A DNA stretch of 64,000 nucleotides. Origin: Rhizophagus irregularis. Its lineage: Eukaryota > Glomeromycota > Glomeromycetes > Glomerales > Glomeraceae. This document shows, one piece after another, positions 23,632 through 34,920 of the stretch. The notes beneath the pieces are model-generated. The model saw nothing but the letters and a program-made list of their open reading frames with translations. It searched no databases and was not told where the DNA came from. Position numbers and translations under genes: made by a program. The stretch is taken from contig NC_089429.1 of assembly GCF_026210795.1 (NCBI RefSeq), forward strand, positions 6,729,001-6,793,000, in the 5' to 3' direction. The first letter of the stretch is position 1. Every line of letters begins with the position of its first letter.

Positions 23632-23739
23632 CCGTAAAGTCCCGATAAAGTAATGCGTGCCGAGCACATCATAATGTAGGACAAAATTATCATAATTCTG
23701 GTAAGGGATGCTTTGGTGCATATATTCGGGACTTTACGG
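23632..23739. mobile_element. 108-bp MITE with TA target duplication
   Basis: The left terminus CCGTAAAGTCCCGA and the right terminus TCGGGACTTTACGG are perfect 14-bp inverted repeats, each abutted by TA (23630-23631 and 23740-23741). The interior is less AT-rich than the flanks (GCGTGCCGAGC). The size and TA sites fit a Tc1/mariner/pogo-derived MITE. Confidence 0.85.
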
Positions 23740-23759
23740 TATTTTTGCAATAACAAATA

Positions 23760-24480
23760 TTCTATTACCGATAGGTACTGTTTAAATACTGTATTGCGTG
23801 AATTTTATATACTTATCATAGACCTTTTAAAAATAGTATATTATGCGCTGATGTAAATGAATAATTTTTATCACCGCTCTTTACTACATTGGTAGCCTTC
23901 TGAGGTAGCGTGATAGACTTCTTTCGAAAAGATGATGCAGTTATTATTTATTAATGCACAAATAATAAATCAATCCTATTGTACATTTAAAAAGAAAATT
24001 TAGATTATATGTTTGATATTCGCGACTCTGCGAATCCAAAGGAGCTTTTGGACAATAACAATCATACGTAATGTATCACAAGAACAATCAAATCAATCAT
24101 ACGAAAATTAACTAGATCAAAAACAAAACAAAAATAGAATTTATATTTAACTAAAAAAAAATATTGGAAACAAAGAAAAAAAATTTATAAATATCTTTAT
24201 TCATTTTGAGTATTCTTATAATGAAATTTTTCAGCTATTTTTATCCTGATTGAAGTTTTCTGTATAGAAAGGAATATGATATGTAATGTATGTAACGGTA
24301 GAGTTGTTTTTTTTGTATTTATACGACAAAAAAAAATTCATCTTTGGAACAATTATTTATTAGTATCTAATTATTTAGTATCTAATTAATAAAATTTAAA
24401 AATTTTTAACCCTTACAAAAACATGATAATATTATTACTAAAACCTAAACCTTTAACAAATAAATCATTTTAATAAATAC
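23760..24480. other. AT-rich spacer without supported gene
   Basis: No domain-bearing frame and no tRNA are seen. Short unique sequence near 23880-23940 and 24020-24060 is less AT-rich but not recognisable. Confidence 0.4.
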
Positions 24481-24493
24481 AAATAACGAATAT

Positions 24494-24596
24494 TGTGATA
24501 GTTGCGACAATTGTGACAGTTGCGACTTGCGACAATTGTGACGGTTGCGACAATTGCGACAATTGTGACGATTGCGACAATTGTGACGAGAAAATA
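24494..24596. repeat. 9-bp minisatellite (TTGYGACRA type)
   Basis: About eleven imperfect 9-mers alternate TTGCGACAA, TTGTGACGG and similar forms. The minus strand reads as Ser-Gln-Leu repeats, but the frame has no other support. Confidence 0.85.
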
Positions 24597-24707
24597 TGCT
24601 CGTGTACCATAAAAATATAATTATTATAAGATTTTATAACGCAAAAATGTTTAAACATAAGAAAATTTATGTTATGCAATTATTGCAAAATACAAGATAT
24701 GCAATAT

Positions 24708-24735
24708 CATCCCCGACAGGCCACTGTCTTCGGGG
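24708..24735. other. GC-rich hairpin
   Basis: CCCCGACAG and CTGTCTTCGGGG can fold into a stem with a small bulge. It stands out in the AT-rich surroundings and could be an RNA hairpin or a transposon remnant. Confidence 0.5.
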
Positions 24736-24737
24736 CA

Positions 24738-24805
24738 TGAATATTAATCAATAATTATTATGATTAAATTATTATGATTAAATTATTATAATTAAATTAT
24801 TATGA
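24738..24805. repeat. 14-bp tandem repeat
   Basis: Four to five copies of ATTATTATGATTAA are present, one of them with TAATTAA. Confidence 0.8.
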
Positions 24806-24821
24806 TTATATGTTTATTTTT

Positions 24822-25190
24822 TTCATCTCTCTTCTATAAGTTCGTCTTTATATATATAAATTTATTATCTCAATTCATATTTCATAATTAATTTAATTTT
24901 TTTTATTCTTTTCATCTCTCTTCTATAGTTCGTCATTTTATAAATATAAATTTATTATCTCAATTCATATTTCATAATTAATTTAATTTTTTTATTCTTT
25001 TCATCTCTCTTCTATAGTTCGTCATTTTATAAATATAAATTTATTATCTCAATTCATATTTCATAATTAATTTATTTTTTTTTTATTCTTTTCATCTCTC
25101 TTCTATAGTTCGTCTTAACATAAATATAAATTTATAATTTTTTTTTGTATTCTTTATAAGTTCGTCTTTATATATATATAAATTTTTTTA
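24822..25190. repeat. ~90-bp minisatellite, four units plus a partial one
   Basis: Units start with TTCATCTCTCTTCTATA at 24822, 24911, 25000 and 25091, spacing 89-91 bp, each with AGTTCGTC and TTATCTCAATTCATATTTCA blocks. A degenerate unit follows near 25140. A single GTTCGTC box per unit is the most conserved part. Confidence 0.88.
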
Positions 25191-26470
25191 TTATAAAAAG
25201 CAAAATTTCATAATTAAGTGAATCACAATTCTACCTTTACTGTCTTTTTAAATTTATAAAATTATTAATTGTGACATAAAAAAATCACTAACTGATCAAA
25301 AAAATATACTAAATTTATTAAAAAAAATATAAAAAGTTATATTTTTTTATTTTTTTTCTTAGAGAGCGAAGGGCGAATTTCTTCTGATTATCCATTCTCA
25401 ATCTTCTCTAAAAGATTCATAATGTGGGGCGATCCAATTATATAGAATTTAAAAAAGAACGGCGTTCGAAGTGTAACAAAGGACTATGTATTATTACGAA
25501 AGTTATGCAAAAGTTACATTATTGACGCATTATTAAGTAAAATATCAACTCATGCAGTCATATGTCTGTTTGCCCTGCATATATTACAAAAGTAACGCTA
25601 TTGATATAAACGAACTTTAAGTATCAGAAACAGCACTTCAGTCTGTATAACGGTTCTCGTTTCCTAGTTTTGAAATAATTTAATTAAATACTTTCGAATA
25701 CTGTACCAAGAAATATCATTTTCTCGAAAAAAAAAATATATATATATACACACATACCGTAAACGTCTAAAAAAGGATTATATTAGCGGTGTGTCTAATG
25801 GTTAATGTACTTTAATTACTAGAGATTCTAATTTTTCAAAATTAATATAATTTTAAACACATTTATATAAATAATAATTTATAATTTATTTGCTATAAAA
25901 ATAATTTTACGGTACTACTATTTGATTTATTTTATTGAAATAAATTACTAAATAAATTTTACAAATTTAACTAATGATTATTTCATAGAATTATCCAAAT
26001 CGTCCTACGCCTCAAGCAATTAATTCAGCTTGCCCAAATCCATCAGTTGCTAGCTCTGAAAGACAATTATAATTTTATTATAAAAAAATGACCATGATAA
26101 AAATATCAACTTTTAATCATTTGTGAAAGAGATTTAAAAAAAGTGACTATATTTTTGAATTTTTTTTTTGTTTTAAAGATTTGGTTCGCACAATATTGTT
26201 TTTTAGTCTTCCTGTATGTCTACTCTGGACGCAACACCGATGACAGTGTCGCTCACAAATATTTAACTTTAAGATAACATACCTTACGTTAATGTACAGG
26301 TATATCTGTGGAAATATTCTGATAAAGTATATATGTGTTACGCTGTGTCGATAGATCCTGTAATTTATTAATAAAAACTAATGTTTACCGATTTGTTCTC
26401 TAAATTATCTTTATGCACCATTCGTATATCATTTGAATTTCCAACTCAAATTTGTCCTTTCCTAAAACCC
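25190..26470. other. unique AT-rich DNA, no supported gene
   Basis: A TATATATATACACACATA microsatellite lies at about 25736-25757. Other stretches show no domain or repeat. Confidence 0.4.
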
Positions 26471-26478
26471 TCGTACTT

Positions 26479-26634
26479 TTAACCGATTTGCGTATATTTT
26501 CGTTGTGAATTGGTCGTTACAGACGCGCTGAAAGAGGCGGAACAGTTCCAGAGATATTTTGTACGACCTGTTAATTTATCTACATCTCGTTCTTCGTTAT
26601 ATCGCCCAACATAAGTGGCAACATATGCCTTCAT
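26479..26634 (-). CDS. small open frame, 51 aa, unrecognised
   Basis: A minus-strand ATG at 26634 opens MKAYVATYVGRYNEERDVDK and continues LTGRTKYLWNCSASF to TAA at 26479. The local GC content is clearly above the flanks, and the peptide has mixed composition rather than AT-driven Lys/Asn/Ile/Phe. The plus strand also carries an open piece here (ALKEAEQFQRYFVRP), so strand assignment is uncertain. It may be an exon of a spliced or decayed gene. No family is recognised. Confidence 0.2.
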   Translation of the reverse strand: MKAYVATYVGRYNEERDVDKLTGRTKYLWNCSASFSASVTTNSQRKYTQIG

Positions 26635-26884
26635 TCCATGATAAAATCACGTGATTTCAACAAATTTCGTTACCGGCGTCTAAATGGTCCTCAAGGTAAT
26701 AAAAAGTGTTGCTTTCGATTAAGTGATTAATCTTGTTGTTTTTGCTTAACCCAATTGATTGTTACCAGATAACAATTTTATACAGTTCAAAAAGGGATAT
26801 TTGTAAAAAAAAATTTAAATATCGCTTGTGACTAGCATCCTTACTATCGACACTAATAAAGGGCAGGGATCGAAAAAAAATCAT

Positions 26885-27420
26885 TAAATAATTAGAAATA
26901 TAATGAACTTGATTCTTTAAAATAAAAAGAAACACAAAAATTTAATTAAACATACCTCGATTTACAAAATTTTCTTCATTCTCATTTTACATTATAAATA
27001 ATTTTGCCCCTGAGATTATTGTCCAAAATTAAGAATTGTCTCATTATCACATAAACTGTATGTGAGTTGACATTATTTCGTCCTCTTGTGTTGAATTTTA
27101 AGTCGAAAATTTAATGCTAAATACTGATTAGCAATGTTTAAATTTTCTTTTTTAAAATTTCATCATCTACTACGTTATTAATGTGCATAATTAGAAAATG
27201 CATAATAAAGGATTGCCTGGTGTAAGAATATTTCCGTATTGAAAAGAATATTAAATAATTAGAAATATAAAGATCTTAATTCTTTAAATAGAAAGAGATT
27301 TAAATTTACCTCAGTTACGAAAAAAAAAAAAATTCCGAGAGAAAGCGACTATCCTTGTGATATTTTCAGGCTTGCATCGATTTTGGCCCAAATTACCAAG
27401 TAATTATTTTCCAGGATTAA
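26885..27420. repeat. diverged direct duplication, spacing about 368 bp
   Basis: The block TAAATAATTAGAAATATAA followed by TTCTTTAAA and a GAAAGAGA/AAAGAAAC segment occurs at 26885 and again at 27253. Both copies are followed by similar AATTCTTAATTTTGG- and AATCCTTAATCCTGG-like regions on the minus strand. Read on the minus strand, each copy has a GAG/GTATGT- or GAG/GTAAAT-type splice-donor-like junction, so the unit may derive from a duplicated exon. Confidence 0.45.
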
Positions 27421-28130
27421 GGATTATCTTAAAAATAAAATAATTTTTTAAATAAATAAAGTAGTTTCAACGGATTTTGGTTCAAATATAAATTATATGT
27501 GATACCGTTTAATCCAACTCGATCGCTTTGCTGACAAATTTTTTTTGGTTGACGTTACATTATTGGTGGGTTCACCCTTTCGTCCTTTTGTTGCATTACC
27601 AAAGTCTATTGATCACTAAATATGAAAGGGATTTCAAATCATTAAAAAATTTTCTTTTAAATATTATGTTTTCTTCCAAATCGATCAATTCGATAAAAAT
27701 AATATTTTTACGTTATTTACGTTAATTGTGTTATTGTTGAAAGGAGTATTACTATACCAGCAATTTTTTCTATTGTTCGTGAAAATTTCCAAAACGAATA
27801 GAAATCAAAAGGTTAACGAGTAAATACAACTATGTATAACGATAAGAGTTGCATTATTGAGACTTGTGAAAATGGATATTTCTTATAGTAAAGTAAGGGT
27901 ACGGTGAAAAGAAGGTTGGGAATAATGAGCAAAATTCCAAACTCAACTACTAAAGCGCAAAAGAAATTTTTGTACTGAAAAAAAAGTTCATTAAACCAGT
28001 TTTCTCACACTCTTTTTTTTTTTTTTAAAAAAAAGACCTTAAAAGGAACATTTAAAATTTCAAACAACATACTCTATGTCGGTTGTTAAAAGTGTAATTT
28101 CAAATAATTTGAAAAAAAGACGACTTGGCC

Positions 28131-28182
28131 CTCCTTCTTGAACTGTACATATAATAAAGAAGGACCAAGTCGAAAGGGAGAA
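28131..28182. other. 52-bp hairpin, CGACTTGG arms
   Basis: The left arm CGACTTGGCCCTCCTTCTT pairs with the right arm AAGAAGGACCAAGTCG across a ~17-nt loop, with a short bulge. It could be a small foldback element or a structured RNA. There is no associated gene. Confidence 0.55.
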
Positions 28183-28847
28183 TTAAGAAAAGAAAACCCC
28201 CCAAAATACACCGGATAAACTGTCAAATGTGTAGATATTCAATGAACATCATCACTCGCCAGGTCACGTGATTCAGCATAACGATGTAAAAATTGTAAAA
28301 ATGTAATAAATAATTTAAGAAAATGATTTTTTGAACGGGTTTGAAAAATCTAACGTGTTTCCAGGACTAACTTCATCATGCTCTGGCTCTTGTGTGCAGA
28401 TCATATACCAAAGAACCGGTAATACCAAGAACCAAGTACGGTCAACAAGAGTTATTCAAAATTTTCTGTCCGTTGTTCCCGTAAAAAGTATTATTCAAAA
28501 TTAGTACCTTTTTATTATTGGTAAATAATAAAAAATGATAATAACATGCATACTGAAAATCTGTTTGATAATAAAAAGAATAAAAATATGAAATACACAC
28601 AATATTATCATATTTTTCATATGGATTGTTGTAATTATTAAGCGGATGATCATTACGATTATTGAGCATAAAAGGACATAAAAAACTTATGCTCTAATTT
28701 GAAAATTTTTTTGTTTTTTCATTTTTTCCTAATTTGATGAGCCGCAGTTCCTTGTACGCTATTAATTGTTGAATAAAGTAGTGATTATCTCGGAATTCGC
28801 GATATTGATAATATTATTTCTATCAATTTACAGTTTTTCAGCACATG

Positions 28848-29096
28848 ATTGTACCTATTGAATTAATTGGTTGTTTCATAATAATGAATAATGGATTTTT
28901 TTTATTTAAAATACAATTATGAAGCGGATATTACGGAAATAATATTAAAAGTTGACTCGTAATATAAATTTATTGATTATAAATCGTTTAGAAGTGTCGG
29001 CCGACTTTTAGTATTGTTTATGATTGTACCTATTGAATAAATTATTTGTTTCATAATATAAATGAGGATATTACGGAAATAATATTAGAAGTTGAT
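28848..29096. repeat. direct duplication, ~170-bp spacing
   Basis: ATGATTGTACCTATTGAAT, then a TTGTTTCATAATA block and a GGATATTACGGAAATAATATT block, occur in the same order at about 28848-28950 and 29019-29092. The unit is AT-rich and non-coding. Confidence 0.7.
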
Positions 29097-29314
29097 ATTT
29101 ATTGAATTTTTCTGAATATTTAGTACAATTCAACGGTATGTATCATACCAAATTTGAAACTGTAAATCAAAAAAGAAATTCTTTTAATTTTTTTTTTAAT
29201 GTTACATTTTCGTGACAATTGTTATTCCTTTTTTTATCTCCATAGAACATAATCAACCCTTTATAGGAAATAAAAATTATTTTATGAATCACGTTATTTG
29301 ATCGTAGGATTACT

Positions 29315-29322
29315 TATAAAAA
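29315..29322 (+). promoter_or_regulatory. putative TATA box of the 29.45-kb gene
   Basis: TATAAAAA sits about 128 bp upstream of the ATG at 29450 and is followed by a pyrimidine-rich leader (CTTCTCGCCTTCAATCATTTTC). That arrangement is common at expressed genes of these fungi. Assignment is by position and motif only. Confidence 0.4.
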
Positions 29323-29449
29323 GGTACCTTCTCGCCTTCAATCATTTTCAAAAAGGTTTCTACTCAAAAAAATTTTTTTTTTTAATAATTATCATTAACA
29401 CTTAAATAAATTTATCGTTAAAATTTCTTACTTCCCTATTCCCTTACAA

Positions 29450-29686
29450 ATGTTTGATAGCGATTTAATTTCTTCAATTAATTTCCAATTCATAGATCGT
29501 TATCAAAATCTTGAAGAAAATTATTTAAATCATATAATTAAATTACAAAAAAATCTCAAAAATATTTCTTTTAATTTTGATAGCCTTCCTTTATATAATT
29601 CACTAAATAATCCTAATAATCCTAATCAATCCATCAATCTTTCGATTGTCCGCCTCTTCAACATTAAGGAGTCACTCCTGATATAA
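29450..29686 (+). CDS. hypothetical protein, 78 aa
   Basis: An ATG at 29450 opens a 78-codon frame. Residues 1-50 are a plausible amphipathic/coiled-coil-like segment (FIDRYQNLEENYLNHIIKLQ), followed by an Asn/Pro-rich stretch (NNPNNPNQS). A TATA-like element and pyrimidine-rich leader precede it. After NLSI the other frames continue with DCPPLQ and GVTPDIIV, so a one-base frameshift or an intron could hide a longer protein. No known domain is recognised. A real gene is plausible but not proven. Confidence 0.4.
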   Translation: MFDSDLISSINFQFIDRYQNLEENYLNHIIKLQKNLKNISFNFDSLPLYNSLNNPNNPNQSINLSIVRLFNIKESLLI

Positions 29687-29781
29687 TCGTTTAGATGAGT
29701 GATTGTCTAATGGTTAAGGAGATGATAAATAGAAATTTTCAAGGACTTGCTGGAATAGAAATGATGAAGGTGCTTCTCAGA

Positions 29782-30111
29782 TTAACGAGAATCTCTTTTT
29801 ATGTTTAAAAGAGACCAATTGACGGTCTTAAAAATAATATAGGCTACACTTGTGTCATGGTCTCTAATATGACACAAATATAAAAAGTTTATTTCTTCGT
29901 GGATTATTCCACGAGGATTCAGCAATGAATGGCTCCTTGAAGTTTTTGATGAGTCAAATTCATTGCTAATACTCTTACTTGTAATATAGTCCTTGAACAA
30001 TGAATTATGACTAGATAAAATATAATTATTAGAATTATTGAACTTAGTAATTTTCACATAAGATGTATTATACAAGTTTTTTGTTATAAAAATAATCTGA
30101 TAAACGATCAT
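29782..30111 (-). CDS. hypothetical 109-aa frame, weak support
   Basis: A minus-strand frame from 30111 reads SISNEFDSSKTSRSHSLLNP and EINFLYLCHIRDHDTS in its second half. The plus strand over the same region reads PRGFSNEWLLEVFDESNSLL, so one strand is probably old coding sequence. There is no domain or promoter, and the frame may be a relic. Confidence 0.2.
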   Translation of the reverse strand: MIVYQIIFITKNLYNTSYVKITKFNNSNNYILSSHNSLFKDYITSKSISNEFDSSKTSRSHSLLNPRGIIHEEINFLYLCHIRDHDTSVAYIIFKTVNWSLLNIKRDSR

Positions 30112-30119
30112 TTTTCTAG

Positions 30120-31300
30120 TTTTTATTTAATAAATTGTTTTTTTTTTTAACTACAAAACTCACATGTGATCTTTTTTAATAACATGAATAATTACTGTAA
30201 GACACGTGATTCCACGTGACAACATGATGTCTAGGCCCTTGGTTTGACGCGACTAAAAATAAAATTAATTCTGCGCCTACCTGTTTTTGTTACCGAAATA
30301 AGTAATTATTTCCCATGTCAGATTTTTGATAAAGTTGTGCACATGACAACTAAATATAACTAACTATATTGATAACCCAATAACTTGCAAAGAAACCTGA
30401 TTCTTCTTTTTTTCAGCTTAATTTAAAATACTTTTTCATCCGAATGAGTAAAAATCATCTGAAAAAATTTAAAATTTTACAAAAATTGGGTACAACAAAA
30501 AATTACGCCAAGGACAGGGGTCAATAACTTTTGATTATGCACATTATGATCATGAGAACCATTTGAAAATAATATGCATAGTATTAACTTGTTTTAATTG
30601 CGGAATCTCCAATTCAGGTTAAAACAATTTTTTTTTTATCAATCATTGCCTTATCATCGGATAAGATATATTTTTTTTAAACGAATTTTACCGTATGTAC
30701 AAAGAATATTCACAGAATCATGGATGATAATTTTTCTGGATTATCCGGAGTATAAACTCCTCACATGCTAATTGCTAATTAGTATTCATTATACTGTATA
30801 TCATACATACTTTTTATTTCTTTAAATTTTACATTTTGGGCTTGGCAATGAATATATTTTAAGAATCATTTCTTTTAGACGTGTATTTTTTTTTTTAATT
30901 TTTTTAATGCCGTGGTTTGATTTTTAAGCGTTAATTATCTATTAATATTATTCGTTATCAGTATAATAAAAAAAAACAAGTCTAAAACCAGTTTAGAATA
31001 TATTTAGTCTTCAATTCCTTCATAATAATAAATTCAATGATATGTGAGATATGCATGATAATATGCTATAACTTAAAAAAGTTGTTGATTTTTAGAAATT
31101 GTTAAAAGATTTTCGCTGCGCCAACACATATATATATATTGTGAAACATTTTCTCAATATTTATGGACAAGTCGTAAAAAATATTTTCACACGGAATTTG
31201 AAATATGTAACATAATTTACATAAATAGTAAATTAAATAAATGTTACATTTTGAGAAATTGGTTACGTACTTACGTACGCAACTTTGATATGTGATAAAC
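30120..31300. other. AT-rich intergenic DNA
   Basis: The palindromic pair CACGTG-ATTC-CACGTG lies at about 30203-30218: two E-box-like hexamers 4 bp apart. No supported gene otherwise. Confidence 0.4.
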
Positions 31301-31315
31301 TTTGAATAAACTATA

Positions 31316-31420
31316 CAGTCGATCCCCTTTATAGTCACGCCCCTCAAAAAAAGATGTTATTGTTATATAAAAAAGTCATATGTGTGACTATAGAGGGGGA
31401 TGACTATATAGGGTTGACTG
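31316..31420. mobile_element. 105-bp pogo-like MITE with TA target duplication
   Basis: The termini CAGTCGATCCCC...TATAGTCACGCCCCTC and the complement of CAGTCAACCC...TATAGTCATCCCCCTC form an imperfect ~28-bp inverted repeat, abutted by TA on each side (31314-31315 and 31421-31422). CAGT-starting TIRs with TA duplication are typical of the pogo/Tigger branch of Tc1/mariner. The interior is only about 50 bp. Confidence 0.8.
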
Positions 31421-31429
31421 TATATATTA

Positions 31430-33270
31430 TATATATATGTAAAAATTTAAAAATTAAAAAATTAAAAATTTTCATCTTTACTTTTTGATATCGTATTTTA
31501 TACGTATAGAAACTTTTAAGTGGTGATGCCGACTTAACTTTTAATATGCTGTAATGTTTAAAATGTAAAATTAAAATAATGTGAATTTTTATCTTTTACA
31601 TGAATCTTAGTAATAAACTATTATTAAACTTTATTAAAACCTATTGAAAAACTAAAACACTAAATGACAAAATCGTTTATTATTTAACTCCAGTTAAGTC
31701 GGCACACTATTCCTTTTTCCCCCTTCTTTTCTCCTTCAAAATCCTTTTTTGTAAAAAAAAAGTCCGGAGGATAGTCGATAAACTTCCTTTGTACACACTC
31801 GTGCAAAATGTAATGAATTTCCTAAATATTGTGATAAAATAATATTAAGGGAGACCCGATATCCAGTTGCAAAAGATACAAATAATTCAAATTTAAATTT
31901 TCTTTGAATGATTAAATTTTTATTTATGATATGAAAAAGGTTTCTTTTAGTAGATTTATCAATATGATTACTTAAAATTTAATTGAAATACCAAAAGGTT
32001 TATAATGTAATAATTAATAAGCCATATAACACACTTATTATACACTACATCATTAATATTATAAAAGTGAGGTCACAAAACTCCTGAAAGTTAGGAGAAA
32101 CACCGCAATAAACAGAAAGGAATTTAATCATCCTACAAAACATATTCATATCAGACATTTTATATGAAAGTTTTCATAAGGATCCAGCGTAGAGAAAGGT
32201 ATTGCAAAGAAATAACTTTTAATTTTCTTTGCTGAACTTATTTCTTTCTTTTTACATTCGTTTAATTCTTTTTTTTTAGACATCCACTTCATCACCAACA
32301 GCTAGTCTTACCGCTTCTTACAATTGATCACATGATTAATTTTGAACGAAATGAAGACACCAAGTGAAGTGAAGTAATTTCAATGATCGATTGTGATGAA
32401 GCGGGTAAATATTTTATGTTAATCAGGTTAATCATATTTTATATTTATACAAATATTTACTTTTATTTTTAGCAACTAAGATATTGGGATGTTCGATCTC
32501 TATGCTTTATGGCATGTCCTGTATCTACCAAATCGCTGAATAATTCTCAGGATCATGTCCATACAAAATCAGTGGATCAGTATCAGTATAGTAGGTAATA
32601 AATATCACCTTTAATTTTATCTAAAATTAATCAAACCCATTTGCAATTTTATTAAATTAAATTTCTACCCACTTCCTCAGGATTTGATGGTAAAAGTGTC
32701 ATAGGCAATGACAAAAATTTTATATCATATTAATAAAGTTCATTTGCAATGAAGCAGGTAAATATTATAATTCAAGGATTATTTGTTAACCATACTTTAT
32801 ACTTAAGTGTATTTAATATATTGATCTATCTGTCTCTATCACTCTATCATATCTCCAATCAACTGTAGATCTTCACGTTCGGCCGAATGATTTAATTTAT
32901 AAATACGGCAGAGCACATGTTCTCTTTCATGCCATCAGACTAGGGAATAATTTTATGACAGTAGAAGTTGAAAACAACCATATAATAAAAAAACAACAAA
33001 GAAAAAAAGCAAGCAAATAAAAAAAAATCAAAAAGAATAACCAAGTAAAAAAGGTTAGAAATTGATTCAATTTTCATCAAAAAGTTATATAACAAAGTTT
33101 ATATAAATCATGATGTGAGCTTTTTTAGGAAGAAACAAATATTTGTCATTCTTCTATTTATTTGTATTTTTATATTATTAATTTTTAATGAAATGTTATG
33201 TTAATTAAGATATTTAAGATCATAAATTCCAATTAAGAATATTAAACTATGAAAACTATGAATAATAAAT
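31430..33270. other. intergenic DNA with possible exon relics
   Basis: The phrase ATGAAGC(G/A)GGTAAATAT occurs at about 32395 and 32751. Each could be an exon end followed by a GTAAAT donor, and a TTTTTAG acceptor follows near 32470. The joined frame (ILGCSISMLYGMSCIYQIAE) is short and then stops. I regard these as remains of a duplicated spliced gene, not an intact one. Confidence 0.3.
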
Positions 33271-33272
33271 AT

Positions 33273-33539
33273 TTAATGTATTTTAAAAATTAAAAAGTGT
33301 TTTTTTAATTGGTATAATTTAGTGATACGTACTAGTATGGGTACAGTATGGTTCTCAATATCAAATTTTTCTAGAATTCTCCAATAAATCAAAGGAGCAT
33401 CCCTACGTGAACGAAAATAATCTGAAAGATGCAGTAAGAATGCGCAGCTAGCAGATAGTTTTCGTTGTAAATCGCGTGAGTACGTGACTCTGGTTGAGCC
33501 CGTAATAATAATAAAAAATATGATAGTCCACAAAATCAT
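33273..33539 (-). CDS. hypothetical 88-aa frame, unrecognised
   Basis: A minus-strand ATG at 33539 opens a frame with a hydrophobic start (MILWTIIFFIIITGS, signal-anchor-like) followed by VTYSRDLQRKLSASCAFLLH, DYFRSRRDAPLIYWRILEKF and NHTVPILVRIT. The central 55 residues have mixed composition and local GC content above the flanks, suggesting true or former coding sequence. The last ~18 residues are Lys/Phe/Ile-rich and may lie beyond a splice donor. No family is recognised. Confidence 0.35.
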   Translation of the reverse strand: MILWTIIFFIIITGSTRVTYSRDLQRKLSASCAFLLHLSDYFRSRRDAPLIYWRILEKFDIENHTVPILVRITKLYQLKKHFLIFKIH

Positions 33540-33717
33540 ATAATTATTAATAAAGGCTAAAAAATTTATTATATAGAACCTTTTTATATATGAAATATTC
33601 TGTGCAAACTTAATCTTTATTAGAATAACTAATTAGCATATATAGCGTTCGTTTAATCATAAAAACGCAATCCAGATCATTGTTTGACTATCGAAAAAAA
33701 AATGTACGTTACAGACG

Positions 33718-33870
33718 GGACGTACCGATAATTGTATGTACTGATAAATTTCCCATGCCCCATTTCACTTGATCTCATTTATATATAATTTCGCGATGTA
33801 ACATGCACCGATACTTTTCTTTTGTCTCTTTATAATAGTGTACCGACCGATATTTTAAGGTTTATTAATA
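33718..33870. repeat. dispersed repeat copy 1 (TACCGATA/TTTCGCGATGTAACAT family)
   Basis: The segment shares ordered blocks with 60935-61080: GATAAATTTCCC against GATGAATTTCCT, ATTATATATAATTTC-type, CGATGTAACATGCACCGATAC against CGATATAACATATATCGATAC, and TTTGTCTCTTTATAATAGTGTA against CTTGTCCCTTTATAGTAATGTA. It is probably an internal part of a pogo-like element whose terminus is seen at 60744. Confidence 0.65.
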
Positions 33871-34111
33871 TTATTTGGTCGACACTTTAACGAATAGCTC
33901 TCGCATGTTATGACATAATGTGGATTTCGGATCTCATATCAAATCATTTGGAAATAGAATATTCTGTTTTCACATAAATTAGTTATTTTTTAAAATAGTT
34001 ATTTAATTAGAGAATATAAAATTTTACATTTTATTAAAAAATTATCTTTGATATTTGTGGACTTGCTGTGTAAAGTAGTATCCTTTATCCAATTTTGATC
34101 TTTAGTAATTC

Positions 34112-34303
34112 CTATTTTTGTATCATTAGGGTCGCGAAGTATTGAGATAATAAGATCAATATGAGAAATAAATGTTTTATGACATCTATTAGAAGATTTC
34201 TTTTAAGATATTTATTAACCAAATTATCATAAATTGCAAATAAAATTCCATCTATCAACGCTAGAGACGCGAAACTACTACCGTTCGTAATGAGCTTTGC
34301 CAC
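34112..34303 (-). pseudogene. short coding-like frame, 63 aa, unrecognised
   Basis: A minus-strand frame contains MAKLITNGSSFASLALIDGI and FLILILLSQYFATLMIQK. Stops follow and no domain is recognised. It may be a fragment of a larger decayed gene. Confidence 0.2.
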
Positions 34304-34807
34304 ATCTTTCTATGATCACTGCATGATGACTGATGGGTTAATGCGGTTTAATATTCTTTTGAATTAGAGTTCCAATACATTTTTGGTATCTACTAATTTA
34401 TATTTATCAGTTCAGTCAAAGAACAAAAAGTTTGTTAATCCGTAAAGAATTGAGAAATATCCAGTAGGTTATGCAACTGTGGAAATTACAAATATAAACT
34501 AGTTTGTGTTTTTATATTTCTTTTGTTTTGTCTATTTAATAATAACTATATAAAAATCTTTTCGTCTGCGGTATAAAGGCGAAAATCAGTTGATTGTCAG
34601 GTGACACGACTGACACGTGATTGCAACATTAATACCATAATTCCAGCCGGACTCGTAATTTTTAATAGTTAAAGAAATTTTTAAATTTCAAGATATAAAT
34701 ATTAAAAAAAAAATTTATTTGAGAAAAGTACCAGCCCCATTTTTTGTGAGAAATTATTCAGTAATTGACCATTATCTTTGATAAGATACTTTATTTTGGT
34801 TAGGTTG

Positions 34808-34920
34808 ATTTTTTTATTTTTTTATTTTTTTTTAAAAAAAATATATCTAAATATAAGATGACAGATGACCAATTCAAACGCCAATATGCATTTGATTGTT
34901 CCAAAAATATAACATGATTT
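34808..34920 (+). repeat. short dispersed repeat, copy 1 (T-tract/A-tract plus CAGATGACC core)
   Basis: A long T tract directly followed by an A tract is followed within ~20 bp by GATGACAGATGACCAATTC and CGCCAATATGCAT. The same order occurs at 38671-38770 (plus) and at 63190-63290 (minus). This is a small dispersed family, perhaps a SINE-like or MITE-like element; no termini could be fixed. Confidence 0.6.

Noticed and set aside
24470-24679. A Ser-Gln-Leu repeat protein on the minus strand
   Set aside because: It follows entirely from the 9-bp minisatellite, and the flanking codons show no coding character.
25786-25812. TGTCTAATGGTTAA, similar to a tRNA D-loop (also at 29704)
   Set aside because: No T-arm or 3' acceptor pairing exists downstream at the right distance.
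31102-31347. 81-codon minus-strand frame
   Set aside because: It starts in the TIR of the 31316 MITE and is a low-complexity Tyr/Ile/Cys string with no domain.
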